Of a DNA stretch of 64,000 nucleotides, positions 7,655 to 16,296 are shown piece by piece. A model generated the notes under the pieces. That model did no database searches and was not told where the DNA came from. It worked only from the letters and a program-made list of their open reading frames with translations. The first letter of the stretch is position 1. Each line of letters starts with the position of its first letter. A program made the translations under genes and the position numbers. This stretch comes from CBDCGJ01 sp965216645 (GTDB lineage: Bacteria; Pseudomonadota; Alphaproteobacteria; GCA-2731375), in assembly GCA_965216645.1 (NCBI GenBank), contig CBDCGJ010000026.1:142801-206800 (forward strand), read 5' to 3'.

Positions 7655-8725
7655 CGCCGCGCCGGACTTTACGGACGCAATTGCGTCATTGATTTCCGAC
7701 AACGGATAGGTCTGGCTTATCAACTCGTCGAGCAACAATTGGCCGGACAGATAGAGTTGCGCGAATTCTGGAATGTCCCGAGCCGGTACGGACGATCCCA
7801 TCTTGCTGCCGAGTACTCGGACTTCGTTATGCGCGACACCGACCAGGCTGAGCGGTAGATTTGCGCCTTCCGCCGGCATCCCAACGACGACCATTCCGCC
7901 GCCCCGCCGCAACAGCGCCATGCCTTGCTCAAAGGCCTGAAGGTGCCCGACGGTGACGAAGACGTGATCGAAACCCAAACCTTTCGTCAACGCTCTGGCC
8001 TGTTCCACAAACGCCGCCCCGTCCGCACGTAGAACGTTCCTGGCGCCGAACTTGCGGGCGATTTCCAGTTTTTCGTCAACGATATCGACGGCGACGACGA
8101 GCTCAGCCCCCGCCAGCACCGCGCCCTGCACACTATTTAGGCCGACGCCGCCGCAACCGATGATCGCCACCGTTTGTCCAGGGGAAACTTGCGCGGTATT
8201 GCGCACAGCGCCCGCTCCCGTAATAACCCCGCAGGCCAATAGACTTGCCGGCAACAACGCCAACTCGTTGGGAATGGGAATAGCCTGAGACTGATCCACA
8301 ACCACATAGTCGGCAAACCCGCCGACGCTAATACCTGCCCTGATTGGCCTGCCCGTCTTGTCCGTCAGACGACTTTGCGAAACAAGAGAGAATTCATGGG
8401 AACAAAGATATGGCGACCCGGCGAGGCAGAATGCGCAGTTTCCGCAAGTGCGGATCAGCGTTACGACGACCCGATCACCCGGAGTTAGGCCACCCACTTC
8501 CGCACCAACACTTTCCACAGTGCCGGCCGCCTCATGACCGTAAACAACGGGCAGGTCATCCGTCCAGGCCCCGTCAATGGCGTGAATGTCGCTGTGACAA
8601 ATGGCACAAGCCTCTAGCCTGACGCGGATTTCGCCTTCGCCAGGATCGTCTACCGTGATCTGCTCGATGGAAAGCGGTTCGCCGAATCGGCGGCAAACGG
8701 CGGCGCTCGCGGTTAGTTTTGCCAT
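7628..8725 (-). CDS. zinc-dependent alcohol dehydrogenase
   Basis: Medium-chain, NAD(P)-linked dehydrogenase of 365 residues from the ATG at 8725. Catalytic zinc ligands are C43 (CAICHSD) and H64-E65 (YGHEAAG); the structural zinc site is C94, C97, C100 and C108 (CGNCAFC then C). The Rossmann motif is GCGGVGLNS near 185. The pattern resembles class III and aryl-alcohol dehydrogenases. Earlier in-frame starts lack a ribosome site and would add a non-homologous tail. It lies 13 bp after malate synthase on the same strand, so co-transcription is likely. Substrate cannot be assigned. Confidence 0.88.
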   Translation of the reverse strand: MAKLTASAAVCRRFGEPLSIEQITVDDPGEGEIRVRLEACAICHSDIHAIDGAWTDDLPVVYGHEAAGTVESVGAEVGGLTPGDRVVVTLIRTCGNCAFCLAGSPYLCSHEFSLVSQSRLTDKTGRPIRAGISVGGFADYVVVDQSQAIPIPNELALLPASLLACGVITGAGAVRNTAQVSPGQTVAIIGCGGVGLNSVQGAVLAGAELVVAVDIVDEKLEIARKFGARNVLRADGAAFVEQARALTKGLGFDHVFVTVGHLQAFEQGMALLRRGGGMVVVGMPAEGANLPLSLVGVAHNEVRVLGSKMGSSVPARDIPEFAQLYLSGQLLLDELISQTYPLSEINDAIASVKSGAALRNVIVFD

Positions 8726-8738
8726 GACGCCCGCCGAT

Positions 8739-10913
8739 TCAAGCGCCGAACTTCGCTTTCGCTTCGCGTCGCCGGGCATGCAGGATCGGTTCCGTATAAC
8801 CGTTCGGTTGCTCGACGCCTTTGAACACAAGGTCGCAGGCAGCCTGGAAAGCGACGCTGCCGTCCAAGTCGTCGGACATATTGCGGTAAAGCGGGTCGCC
8901 GGCGTTTTGCCGATCCACGACTGCGGCCATACGGCTAAGCGTTTCTCGCACTTGCTCTTCGCTGCAGACCCCGTGGGTCAACCAATTCGCCAGATGTTGA
9001 CTGGAAATCCTCAGCGTAGCCCGATCTTCCATCAGACCAACGTCATTGATGTCCGGTACTTTGGAACAACCGACGCCTTGATCGATCCATCGGACCACAT
9101 AGCCCAAGATACCTTGTGCGTTATTGTCCAGTTCCGCTTGGATTTCCTCCGGCGACAAGTTTTCGCCATGAGATAAAGGTATGGTCAGGATGTCGTTCAA
9201 GTCGGCCTTGTCGCGGGACGCGAGTTCGTTTTGCCTCTCTGTGACCGACACCTCATGATAATGGGTCGCATGCAAAGTCGCCGCGGTCGGCGACGGCACC
9301 CAAGCCGTATTCGCACCCGCCATAGGATGCGCAACTTTGGCTTCCAACATTTGCTTCATTTCGTCCGGCATGGCCCACATGCCCTTGCCGATCTGCGCCT
9401 TGCCCCGCATGCCCGTCTCTATGCCAACATCGACGTTCCAATCTTCGTAAGCCGAAATCCAGGGTTGTCCCTTGATCGCGTCTTTACGCAGGAACGGACC
9501 GGCGCGCATGCTCGTGTGTATCTCGTCGCCTGTGCGATCCAAGAAGCCTGTATTAATGAACATCAATCTACCGGAGACAGCGCGGATGCATTCCTTGAGA
9601 TTGATGGTTGTTCGCCGCTCCTCATCCATGACGCCGACTTTGATGGTATGTCTGGCCATGCCGAGTGCGTCTTCGACGCGGTCGAACAGTTCGTTTGTGA
9701 ACGCCGCTTCTTCCGGTCCATGCATCTTGGGCTTCACCACATACATGCTTCCGGTTCGGCTGTTGCGGTACTTGCCCAGTCCTTTGAGGTCGTGGAGTGC
9801 ACAGAGACCGGTGATCATGGCATCCATGATACCTTCCGGTATCTCTTTCCCGTCTTTGTCCAAGATGGCGTCATTGGTCATCAAGTGACCGACGTTGCGG
9901 ACCAACAGCAAACTCCGGCCGTGCAAGACAAGCGGCTCGCCCGCCGGCGTCAAAAACTCTCGATCCGGATTGAGCGCTCGGGAGACCGTGCTCCCCCCTT
10001 TCTCGAATTGATCGGTCAACTTACCGTTCATCAATCCGAGCCAGTTGGTGTAAACGAGCGTCTTGTCTTCCGCATCGACGGCCGCGACGGAATCTTCACA
10101 ATCCTGGATGGTGGTCAAAGCAGACTCCAAAACCACGTCCTTCACGCCGGACGGGTTCGAACGACCGACCGGATGATCACGGTCGATTTGAATATCGATA
10201 TGCAAGCCATTGTTCTTAAGCAGGACATTGGTCAAAGCATCGTCGCCCAAATAGCCAACGAACTTCTCCGGCTCACGCAAAGCCACAATGTCGCCATTCG
10301 CCAGTTCCGCTTCCAACTTACTCCCTGTGCGGTGATAGGAAACGACGTTCCTGTGAGAGCCGCTTGTCAAAGGCGCGGCACGGTCGAGGAAATTCGCCGC
10401 GGCCGCGATTACTTCTTCGCCGCGCCTTGGATTGTAGGCGCCACCCCGCTCGCAGCCATCGTCCTCGGCGATGACGTCGGTACCATAGAAAGCGTCATAC
10501 AAACTCCCCCAACGCGCGTTGGCGGCGTTTAGGGCGTAGCGGGCATTACTGACGGGTACAACCAATTGCGGGCCGGCGACGCGCGCGATTTCATCGTCCA
10601 CATTGCTGGTCGTGATGGCGAAGTCATCGCCTTCCGGCAACAAATACCCAATCTCCGTCAAGAATGATTTGTAATTCGCCATTTCAATGGTTTGACCACG
10701 CCGGGCTTCAAGCCATTCGTCGATCCGTTGTTGCAACTCGTCCCGTTTGGCTAAGAGTTGACGGTTTTTTGAACCCAAGTCCGAAATGATCGATTCGAAA
10801 GCTTGCCAGAATCCCACCTCATCTACCCCGGTGCCCGGCAAGGCTTCTTGGGCGATAAAGTCATCCAGAATTGCGGCGACTTGAAGTCCGCCACGTTGTT
10901 TCCTTTGCATCAT
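8739..10913 (-). CDS. glcB: malate synthase G
   Basis: Condenses glyoxylate with acetyl-CoA to give malate, the second glyoxylate-shunt step and the route from glycolate/glyoxylate to central metabolism. About 724 residues, the usual length of the monomeric G isoform. Typical blocks are NARWGSLYDAFYGTD, LVYTNWLGLMNGKL, FINTGFLDRTGDEIHTSM, PMAGANTAWVPSPTAATLHA and the C-terminal CSKVPDINDVGLMEDRAT. An in-frame TTG exists at 10925, but GGAAAGG sits just ahead of the paired ATGs at 10913 and 10910, so I start at 10913. It follows the carbonic anhydrase gene by 12 bp and precedes the alcohol dehydrogenase. No isocitrate lyase gene is in the window. Confidence 0.95.
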   Translation of the reverse strand: MMQRKQRGGLQVAAILDDFIAQEALPGTGVDEVGFWQAFESIISDLGSKNRQLLAKRDELQQRIDEWLEARRGQTIEMANYKSFLTEIGYLLPEGDDFAITTSNVDDEIARVAGPQLVVPVSNARYALNAANARWGSLYDAFYGTDVIAEDDGCERGGAYNPRRGEEVIAAAANFLDRAAPLTSGSHRNVVSYHRTGSKLEAELANGDIVALREPEKFVGYLGDDALTNVLLKNNGLHIDIQIDRDHPVGRSNPSGVKDVVLESALTTIQDCEDSVAAVDAEDKTLVYTNWLGLMNGKLTDQFEKGGSTVSRALNPDREFLTPAGEPLVLHGRSLLLVRNVGHLMTNDAILDKDGKEIPEGIMDAMITGLCALHDLKGLGKYRNSRTGSMYVVKPKMHGPEEAAFTNELFDRVEDALGMARHTIKVGVMDEERRTTINLKECIRAVSGRLMFINTGFLDRTGDEIHTSMRAGPFLRKDAIKGQPWISAYEDWNVDVGIETGMRGKAQIGKGMWAMPDEMKQMLEAKVAHPMAGANTAWVPSPTAATLHATHYHEVSVTERQNELASRDKADLNDILTIPLSHGENLSPEEIQAELDNNAQGILGYVVRWIDQGVGCSKVPDINDVGLMEDRATLRISSQHLANWLTHGVCSEEQVRETLSRMAAVVDRQNAGDPLYRNMSDDLDGSVAFQAACDLVFKGVEQPNGYTEPILHARRREAKAKFGA

Positions 10914-10925
10914 CTGCCTTTCCAA

Positions 10926-11450
10926 TTAACCGTCAACACGCTGCAGTTGTTCGCGAAACAACTGGCTTTTCTTGCGGTATGAGTCTGCCGACCTTCGGTT
11001 GCCGGCAATTTCCTCGTTCGACAGCATACGAACGACTTTGCCGGGCGAGCCCAGCACCATAGCGCCATCCGGTATTTCCTTACCCTCGGTCACCAGAGCA
11101 TTGGCCCCGATCAAGCAGTTTTTGCCGATCACCGCTCCGTTCAACACGATCGCACCTATGCCGATCAGGCTGTTTTCTCCAATCGTACAACCGTGCAGCA
11201 TCACCATATGGCCGACAGTCACATCCTCGGCAATATCGACAGGACAGCCGGGATCCGTATGCAGGACACACCCATCTTGGATATTGCTGCCTGCACCGAC
11301 CGCTATCGGTTCTCCGTCGCCGCGCAATACGGCACCCCACCAAACGCTGCTCGCGGCAGCCAGCGACACTTTTCCCATAACCGCTGCTGTCGGCGCGACC
11401 CAGCTATCCTTATTAATCGTTGGTGAAACACCTGCGAGCGTGTAGATCAT
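10926..11450 (-). CDS. gamma-class carbonic anhydrase family protein
   Basis: 174-residue left-handed beta-helix (hexapeptide repeat) protein of the PaaY/YrdA/CaiE type. The metal-binding histidines of gamma carbonic anhydrases are visible in VLHTD, VGHMVMLHG; the helix repeats run from about residue 15 to 135, followed by a C-terminal helix. AGGGAAAGC precedes the ATG. It is the first gene of a minus-strand set with glcB and the alcohol dehydrogenase. Relatives bind zinc or iron; some have carbonic anhydrase or thioesterase activity, so the precise reaction here is open. Confidence 0.87.
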   Translation of the reverse strand: MIYTLAGVSPTINKDSWVAPTAAVMGKVSLAAASSVWWGAVLRGDGEPIAVGAGSNIQDGCVLHTDPGCPVDIAEDVTVGHMVMLHGCTIGENSLIGIGAIVLNGAVIGKNCLIGANALVTEGKEIPDGAMVLGSPGKVVRMLSNEEIAGNRRSADSYRKKSQLFREQLQRVDG

Positions 11451-11525
11451 CCGCTTTCCCTAAAATTCTTAATCGCCGGTTTGTATACGGAGCGAGCGCC
11501 GGAACCAAACGATTATTTGCGACGA

Positions 11526-11538
11526 CCAACGTCGTTGG
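11526..11538. promoter_or_regulatory. perfect palindrome CCAACG-T-CGTTGG ahead of the TRAP operon
   Basis: A 13-bp perfect palindrome in the 245-bp divergent region between the carbonic anhydrase and first dctP genes, about 160 bp before dctP. Its size and position fit a dimeric repressor or activator site. No regulator gene lies beside it, so the binding protein is unknown. Confidence 0.35.
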
Positions 11539-11695
11539 AACGCAGGTCAAGCCAATGCCCGACTTAAGCGTTAAATCTATCGTTTGTCTTTTTTCAGGCG
11601 ATCGATTATGGTTTCGCCTAATTACAAAATACGAATATTAGGAATGCTGGATCGGGCCGGTGTTCCAACACAAATTTTTACAAAGGGGATTCCGG

Positions 11696-12775
11696 ATGCG
11701 AACTCTTTCCAGGAAACAATTTACCTATGCCATTGCGGCCTGTGCCATGGCGCTAACCATGGGCTATGACGCGGCCATCGCGAAAACCTACAAACTTCGC
11801 TACTCCGACCTCGGGCCGCCCCGCGGACCGCGCGCGGAAGCGATGAAGTGGTGGGCGGACGAAATCAAGAAGCAAACCGACGGTCAGGTCGAGATCGAGT
11901 TTTTCTGGAGCCAAGCCTTGGTCAAAGGCAAGGAAACCATGAAAGCCGTCGGCTCCGGTTTGGTCGATCTTGGCTCAATTCTCGGCGTCTACACACCTGC
12001 GGACGTGCCGATTTGGAACCTCGCCAACGCGCCTTTCGGCGGCCGGGACGCGTGGGTCGGTATGATGACTTGGCAGCAAATGCGTAAGGAACTGCCGGAA
12101 CTGCGTAAAGAAACCGAGAAAAAGAATGTCGTGATCCTGTCCAATTTCACCACAGGCCCGGTCGATATTTTGTCCAAGGAGCCGGTATTGAAATTGGAGG
12201 ACATCAAAGGCAAGAAATTCCGAGCCACGGGTGGCTGGGGCAGTCTTCTGAAACGACTGGGCGCCGTGCCCGTCCGGATCGGCATGGGTGAACTTTATCA
12301 AGCTCTGGATAAAGGCACTGTCGACGCCACGATCAATTACATATACGCCGTCAAAGCCTACAAGCATTACGAAGTTTCCGGTCATTTGACGGAAATTCAG
12401 ATGGGCCAGGTGTTGGGATACGGTATCGGCATTAACAAGCGGACTTGGCAAAAAATGCCAAAGGACATCCGCGACAAAATTCAGGCGGCAAGCGACGAAC
12501 TGATAAACCAGTATGCCCGCCGGCTCATCGACAACACTAATAATTCGCGCAAGGAAATGCAGGAAGGCATCGACGGCAAGAAAGTCACCTTCCACGTATT
12601 ACCTGACGAAGAACGTGATCGTTGGCGAAAGGAATCGGAGTATTTCGTCGCTGAATGGTCGGAAAAAATGAAGAAAAAAGGCGTGGATGCGGAAAAGATT
12701 GTCGCCACAATGAAAGAAATCCGCGCCAAATACGAAGCCGAACTGAAGGAAAAGGGCTACCCCTGGACTCGTTGA
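11696..12775 (+). CDS. dctP: TRAP transporter solute-binding protein DctP (copy 1)
   Basis: Periplasmic receptor of a tripartite ATP-independent transporter, 359 residues. A signal peptide of about 30 residues ends near AIAK, after which the mature chain starts KTYKLRYSDLGPPRGPR. DctP hallmarks include KFRATGGWGSLLKRLG, with the conserved Arg that binds a substrate carboxylate, and YQALDKGTVDATINY. AAAGGGG lies 10 nt before the ATG at 11696. It is closely similar along its full length to the second DctP at 14741, with identical blocks such as GVYTPAD/GIYTPAD and EAELKEKGYPWTR. The substrate is probably an organic acid; which one is unknown. Confidence 0.92.
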   Translation: MRTLSRKQFTYAIAACAMALTMGYDAAIAKTYKLRYSDLGPPRGPRAEAMKWWADEIKKQTDGQVEIEFFWSQALVKGKETMKAVGSGLVDLGSILGVYTPADVPIWNLANAPFGGRDAWVGMMTWQQMRKELPELRKETEKKNVVILSNFTTGPVDILSKEPVLKLEDIKGKKFRATGGWGSLLKRLGAVPVRIGMGELYQALDKGTVDATINYIYAVKAYKHYEVSGHLTEIQMGQVLGYGIGINKRTWQKMPKDIRDKIQAASDELINQYARRLIDNTNNSRKEMQEGIDGKKVTFHVLPDEERDRWRKESEYFVAEWSEKMKKKGVDAEKIVATMKEIRAKYEAELKEKGYPWTR

Positions 12776-12793
12776 TTTTCCCGCCATAAATCC

Positions 12794-12827
12794 GTCCGGC
12801 AACGCACTTGATTGTACGTTGCCGGAC
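12794..12827 (+). promoter_or_regulatory. intercistronic stem-loop between dctP and dctQ
   Basis: Perfect 11-bp inverted repeat (arms GTCCGGCAACG and CGTTGCCGGAC) with a 12-nt loop, in the 72-bp gap after dctP copy 1. No U-tract follows, so it is unlikely to be a full terminator. Hairpins here in transporter operons often stabilise the binding-protein message or damp expression of the membrane genes downstream. Confidence 0.6.
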
Positions 12828-12847
12828 CAAGCTCTCGGTATATCAAA

Positions 12848-13363
12848 ATGATCGCTAAATTTTTCACGGTTGCCGACCGAGTATTGGTGGTGATCGCCTG
12901 CGTCGCTATCTTCGTCATGCTCACCATCACAACGGTTTCCGTCATCGGCCGATATGTCGTCGGCGAACCGATCCCCGATGACATCGTCATGAACGAGCTA
13001 CTGATCGTCTTTCTGGTTTTTCTGCCGATCGCCTTTGTCCAACGGATGAAGCAGCATGTGTTTGTCACCTTGTTTACGGATTGGTTGCCTGGCCGCTGGC
13101 AGTTGGTTTGCGAAACCATCGGTAATCTTGTCGGTCTGATTATCTTTACCTTATTGGCTTACGCGACCTTCCAAGACTTCTGGGAGGCCTATGAAGTTTT
13201 GGCCTACAACGAAGGACCGTTGGAACTGCCGGAATATCCGTCCAGATTCGCCGTTTTCTTCGGCATTTTGGTGATGGCGCTGCGGCTGGCCTACGACTTT
13301 ATCGATGGCCTCATAAACATCGCCAAGGGCAACGAAATCGTAAAAGTCGAGGGGGGCCACTAA
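12848..13363 (+). CDS. dctQ: TRAP transporter small permease DctQ
   Basis: 171-residue membrane protein with four hydrophobic segments (about residues 10-35, 48-65, 85-110 and 125-150), as in DctQ subunits. The central motif VIGRYVVGEPIPDDIVMNELL carries the conserved Arg-Tyr and acidic residues near helix two; note the split at the residue level is mine by eye. I start at ATG 12848 (MIAKFFTVADR); a TTG further up lacks a ribosome site. The stop overlaps the dctM start (TAATG), so the two permeases are translationally coupled. Confidence 0.9.
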   Translation: MIAKFFTVADRVLVVIACVAIFVMLTITTVSVIGRYVVGEPIPDDIVMNELLIVFLVFLPIAFVQRMKQHVFVTLFTDWLPGRWQLVCETIGNLVGLIIFTLLAYATFQDFWEAYEVLAYNEGPLELPEYPSRFAVFFGILVMALRLAYDFIDGLINIAKGNEIVKVEGGH

Positions 13364-14700
13364 TGGAACCGGTGGTATTTGGTTACATCGGGATCGTTGC
13401 GGTCCTGCTATTGATTTTCATCCGCGTGCCGATTGCGTTCGCGCTCGGATTTGTCGGATTTTTTGGTTTGATCTGCGTGGTCGGCTGGCCTGCCGGCGAC
13501 GAGTTCGATTTCGAGCGAGGCTGGACGGCGGCGGTTTCATTTATTGCATTCGAACCATTTTCATTTATTTCGTCATTTTCGCTCGTTGCCGTACCGATGT
13601 TCCTAATGATGGGCTATGTCGCCTATCACGCCGGGTTCACGCGGGATATGTATTACACGGCGAGGGTTTGGCTTTCCGGTGCGCCGGGCGGGCTCGCCAT
13701 CGCATCTGTTGCCGGTTGCGCCATGTTCGCCGCCGTCAGCGGATCCAGTCTGGCAACCGCAGCCGCGATGGGCAAACTCGCGGTGCCGGAAATGCTCCGT
13801 TATAAATACGACAAAGGCCTGGCGACCGGCGTTGTCGCCGCGAGCGGCACCTTAGGCTCGCTCATTCCGCCCAGCATCTTGATGATCCTGTACGGCATTT
13901 TCACCGAACAATCGGTCGGCAAATTATTGATCGCCGGTTTCATTCCCGGCGTCTTCTCGGCGCTGATCTACATGGCCATGATTTGGATTCGGGCGAAGAT
14001 AAACCCCAAGCTGGCGCCGGCCCCCGAATCCGTTTCCTGGGGAGAGCGCTTCCACGCCCTGAAAGGAACTTGGTCGATCATCGTCCTGTTCATCCTGGTG
14101 ATGGGTGGCATCTATTTCGGTGTGGTCACGCCGACGGAGGCTGCGGCAGTCGGTGCGGCTGGTGCCTGGGGTCTGGCGGCTCTGGCGAAACGCTTGGATA
14201 AGGCGACGGTCAGAGACGCGATTGTCGAGACGGTCAGTCAGATCGCCAGCGTTTTCGCCGTTGTGTTAGGCGCGAAGATTTTCGTCGGCTTCATCGGTCT
14301 CACGGGGATCGCGCAGAACTTGTCCGTCTGGGCACTGTCCTTCGACTTGCCGCCGATGGGTATTTTGCTATCGCTGTCGTCGATCTACATCATCCTCGGC
14401 ACCTTTATGGACCCGCTCGGCATCATGCTGTTGACGCTGCCGGTGGTGACGCCGGTTATCGAGCAGTTGGGCTACGATCTTATCTGGTTCGGCGTGATCA
14501 TGATCAAACTACTTGAAATCGGATTGATCACGCCGCCGGTTGGTCTCAATGTCTACGTTCTGAAAGGCGTGGTCGGCGATTCGGTTCCATTGGAGGCAAT
14601 TTTCAAGGGCATAACATGGTTCCTCGCCATGGACGTCCTGACCCTCGTACTGCTGCTTGCCTTCCCGGCCATCAGCCTGTGGTTGCCAAGTATCATGTAA
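13363..14700 (+). CDS. dctM: TRAP transporter large permease DctM
   Basis: 445-residue sodium- or proton-coupled membrane subunit with about 12 hydrophobic segments. DctM family blocks are AAVSGSSLATAAAMG (about 125-139), ASGTLGSLIPPSILMILYG, GVVTPTEAAAVGAAGA and GTFMDPLGIMLLTLPV. It begins inside the dctQ stop and ends 40 bp before the second dctP. With DctQ it forms the membrane complex that receives substrate from one or both of the flanking DctP proteins. Confidence 0.94.
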   Translation: MEPVVFGYIGIVAVLLLIFIRVPIAFALGFVGFFGLICVVGWPAGDEFDFERGWTAAVSFIAFEPFSFISSFSLVAVPMFLMMGYVAYHAGFTRDMYYTARVWLSGAPGGLAIASVAGCAMFAAVSGSSLATAAAMGKLAVPEMLRYKYDKGLATGVVAASGTLGSLIPPSILMILYGIFTEQSVGKLLIAGFIPGVFSALIYMAMIWIRAKINPKLAPAPESVSWGERFHALKGTWSIIVLFILVMGGIYFGVVTPTEAAAVGAAGAWGLAALAKRLDKATVRDAIVETVSQIASVFAVVLGAKIFVGFIGLTGIAQNLSVWALSFDLPPMGILLSLSSIYIILGTFMDPLGIMLLTLPVVTPVIEQLGYDLIWFGVIMIKLLEIGLITPPVGLNVYVLKGVVGDSVPLEAIFKGITWFLAMDVLTLVLLLAFPAISLWLPSIM

Positions 14701-14740
14701 TCATCTGAGACAACAAATCATCCAAAACAGGGAGTTGCAT

Positions 14741-15820
14741 ATGTTTCCACGTAAATTGAAAAGTACCGCGTTCGCTGTCGCGGCGGCGGCGCTGGCGCTT
14801 GGTTTGGTGACGGAAGGGGCGCTGGCTAAGACTTATAAGCTCCGCTACTCCGATCTTAGTCCGCCACGCGGGCCTCGCCCCGCCGCACTGATGTGGTGGG
14901 CGGACGAAATCAAGAAGCAGACCAACGGCCAGGTCGAGGTCGAGTTCTTTTGGAGCCAATCCCTGGTCAAGGGCAAGGCGACATTGAAAGCGGTCGGTTC
15001 GGGCCTTGTCGATACCGGCACCATCCTCGGCATCTATACGCCGGCCGATTTGCCGATCTGGAACTTGGCCAACGCCCCGTTCGGCGGCCGAGATCCGTGG
15101 GTCGGCATGATGACCTGGCAGGAATTGCGCCGCGAAGTTCCAGAATTGAGAGCGGAAACAGACAAGAAGAATGTCGTTATCCTATCGAACTTCACCACCG
15201 GCTCAGTCAACATCCTGTCGAAGGAACCGATCCTGAAATTGGAAGACATTAAGGGTCTGAAATTCCGCGCCACCGGCGGCTGGGGCAGCTTGCTGAAAAA
15301 CCTCGGCGCCACTCCCATTCGTATTGGTTTTGGCGAGTTGTACCAAGCGCTCGATAAAGGCACCGTCGATGCCACGATCAACTATATTCAAGCGGTCAAG
15401 GCCTACAAACATTACGAAGTCGCCAACCATGTGACCGAAATCGAAATGGGACAAGTGCTTGGTTTCGGCATCGGCATTAACAAAAAAATGTGGGAAGGCA
15501 TGCCCGCGGATATGCGCGCGACGATCCAAAAAATCAGCGACGAGTACATCAATCAATACGCAAGGCTGCTAAAGGAAGACGTGGATAACGCCCGCAAAGA
15601 GATGTCAGCCGGCATCGACGGCAAGAAAGTCACCTTCCATGTCCTCGACGAGGAAGAACGCAACCGCTGGCGCGAACGGTCAACATATTTCGTCAAGGAT
15701 TGGGTGGAAAAAATGAAAAAGAAAGGCGTCGACGCCGACAGGATTGTCGAGGTCATGAACAAAACCCGCGCCAAATACGAAGCCGAACTCAAGGAGAAAG
15801 GATATCCCTGGACCCGCTAA
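14741..15820 (+). CDS. dctP: TRAP transporter solute-binding protein DctP (copy 2)
   Basis: Second periplasmic receptor of the same operon, 359 residues, starting at ATG 14741 with GGGAG 7 nt upstream. The signal peptide ends near GALAK and the mature part again begins KTYKLRYSDL. It is collinear with copy 1 and appears to share most residues, with the same length and C-terminus, so a duplication that straddles dctQM is the simplest reading. Differences cluster in the first 30 residues and in the C-terminal helices, leaving the binding site (RATGGWGS, YQALDKGTVDATINY) nearly unchanged. Either both feed one permease or one copy has a sensory role. Confidence 0.92.
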   Translation: MFPRKLKSTAFAVAAAALALGLVTEGALAKTYKLRYSDLSPPRGPRPAALMWWADEIKKQTNGQVEVEFFWSQSLVKGKATLKAVGSGLVDTGTILGIYTPADLPIWNLANAPFGGRDPWVGMMTWQELRREVPELRAETDKKNVVILSNFTTGSVNILSKEPILKLEDIKGLKFRATGGWGSLLKNLGATPIRIGFGELYQALDKGTVDATINYIQAVKAYKHYEVANHVTEIEMGQVLGFGIGINKKMWEGMPADMRATIQKISDEYINQYARLLKEDVDNARKEMSAGIDGKKVTFHVLDEEERNRWRERSTYFVKDWVEKMKKKGVDADRIVEVMNKTRAKYEAELKEKGYPWTR

Positions 15821-15942
15821 AGTTTAAGGCGAGGCGACCCGAAATCCTACCTTGGGTCTAAAGCGTAAGGCTTATTGAATGGACTCCTCTTTACACCTAG
15901 CGGAAGCTGTTTAAACAACAAAGCTACTAAGTATTCGATATT

Positions 15943-15989
15943 ACGGGAGCCGCCAAAAGGTCGAACCTCAGCGGCTCCCGTTTTGTTTT
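15943..15989 (+). terminator. rho-independent terminator of the TRAP operon
   Basis: Perfect 11-bp stem (ACGGGAGCCGC and its complement) with a 17-nt loop, followed by TTTTGTTTT. It lies 122 bp after the second dctP. The remainder of the 330-bp gap between dctP and the tRNA gene (15821-16153) shows no gene or repeat that I can support. Confidence 0.85.
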
Positions 15990-16153
15990 CTGCCAGTTTC
16001 ACCGTCGACGATCGCGCGGCAGACCATTTTTACCCACATAGATATGGCAAGTATTCCGATGCTTCCGCATGGCATTCCGCAACAACAAAATTGCGGCATC
16101 GCCGCCGGGCCACCATCGTGAGTTAGGGAGATTTCGAGATTGGAAGGTGCTAT

Positions 16154-16230
16154 TGGTAGCGGAGGAGGGACTCGAACCCCCGACACGCGGATTATGATTC
16201 CGCTGCTCTAACCAGCTGAGCTACTCCGCC
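16154..16230 (-). tRNA. tRNA-Met (CAU), elongator type
   Basis: 77-nt cloverleaf on the minus strand with encoded CCA. Acceptor arm GGCGGAG/CTCCGCU, D arm AGCUCAGCUGGUUAGAGC, anticodon stem GCGGA/UCCGC with loop AUCAUAA (anticodon CAU), and T arm around GUUCGAGUC. The G1-U72 edge and arm sequences match alphaproteobacterial elongator tRNA-Met; tRNA-Ile2 also has CAU, but its acceptor stem differs. It sits 66 bp after the end of the ABC exporter gene on the same strand. Confidence 0.9.
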
Positions 16231-16296
16231 CCTTTGATCAATGATCCGGCGCCCTATTTAGGGGTTTGTCCGGTTTAGGTCAAACCCTGATTTCGC

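Noticed and set aside
9231..10532. 433-codon plus-strand frame opposite glcB
   Set aside because: Shadow of malate synthase; low-complexity composition and no homology recognised.
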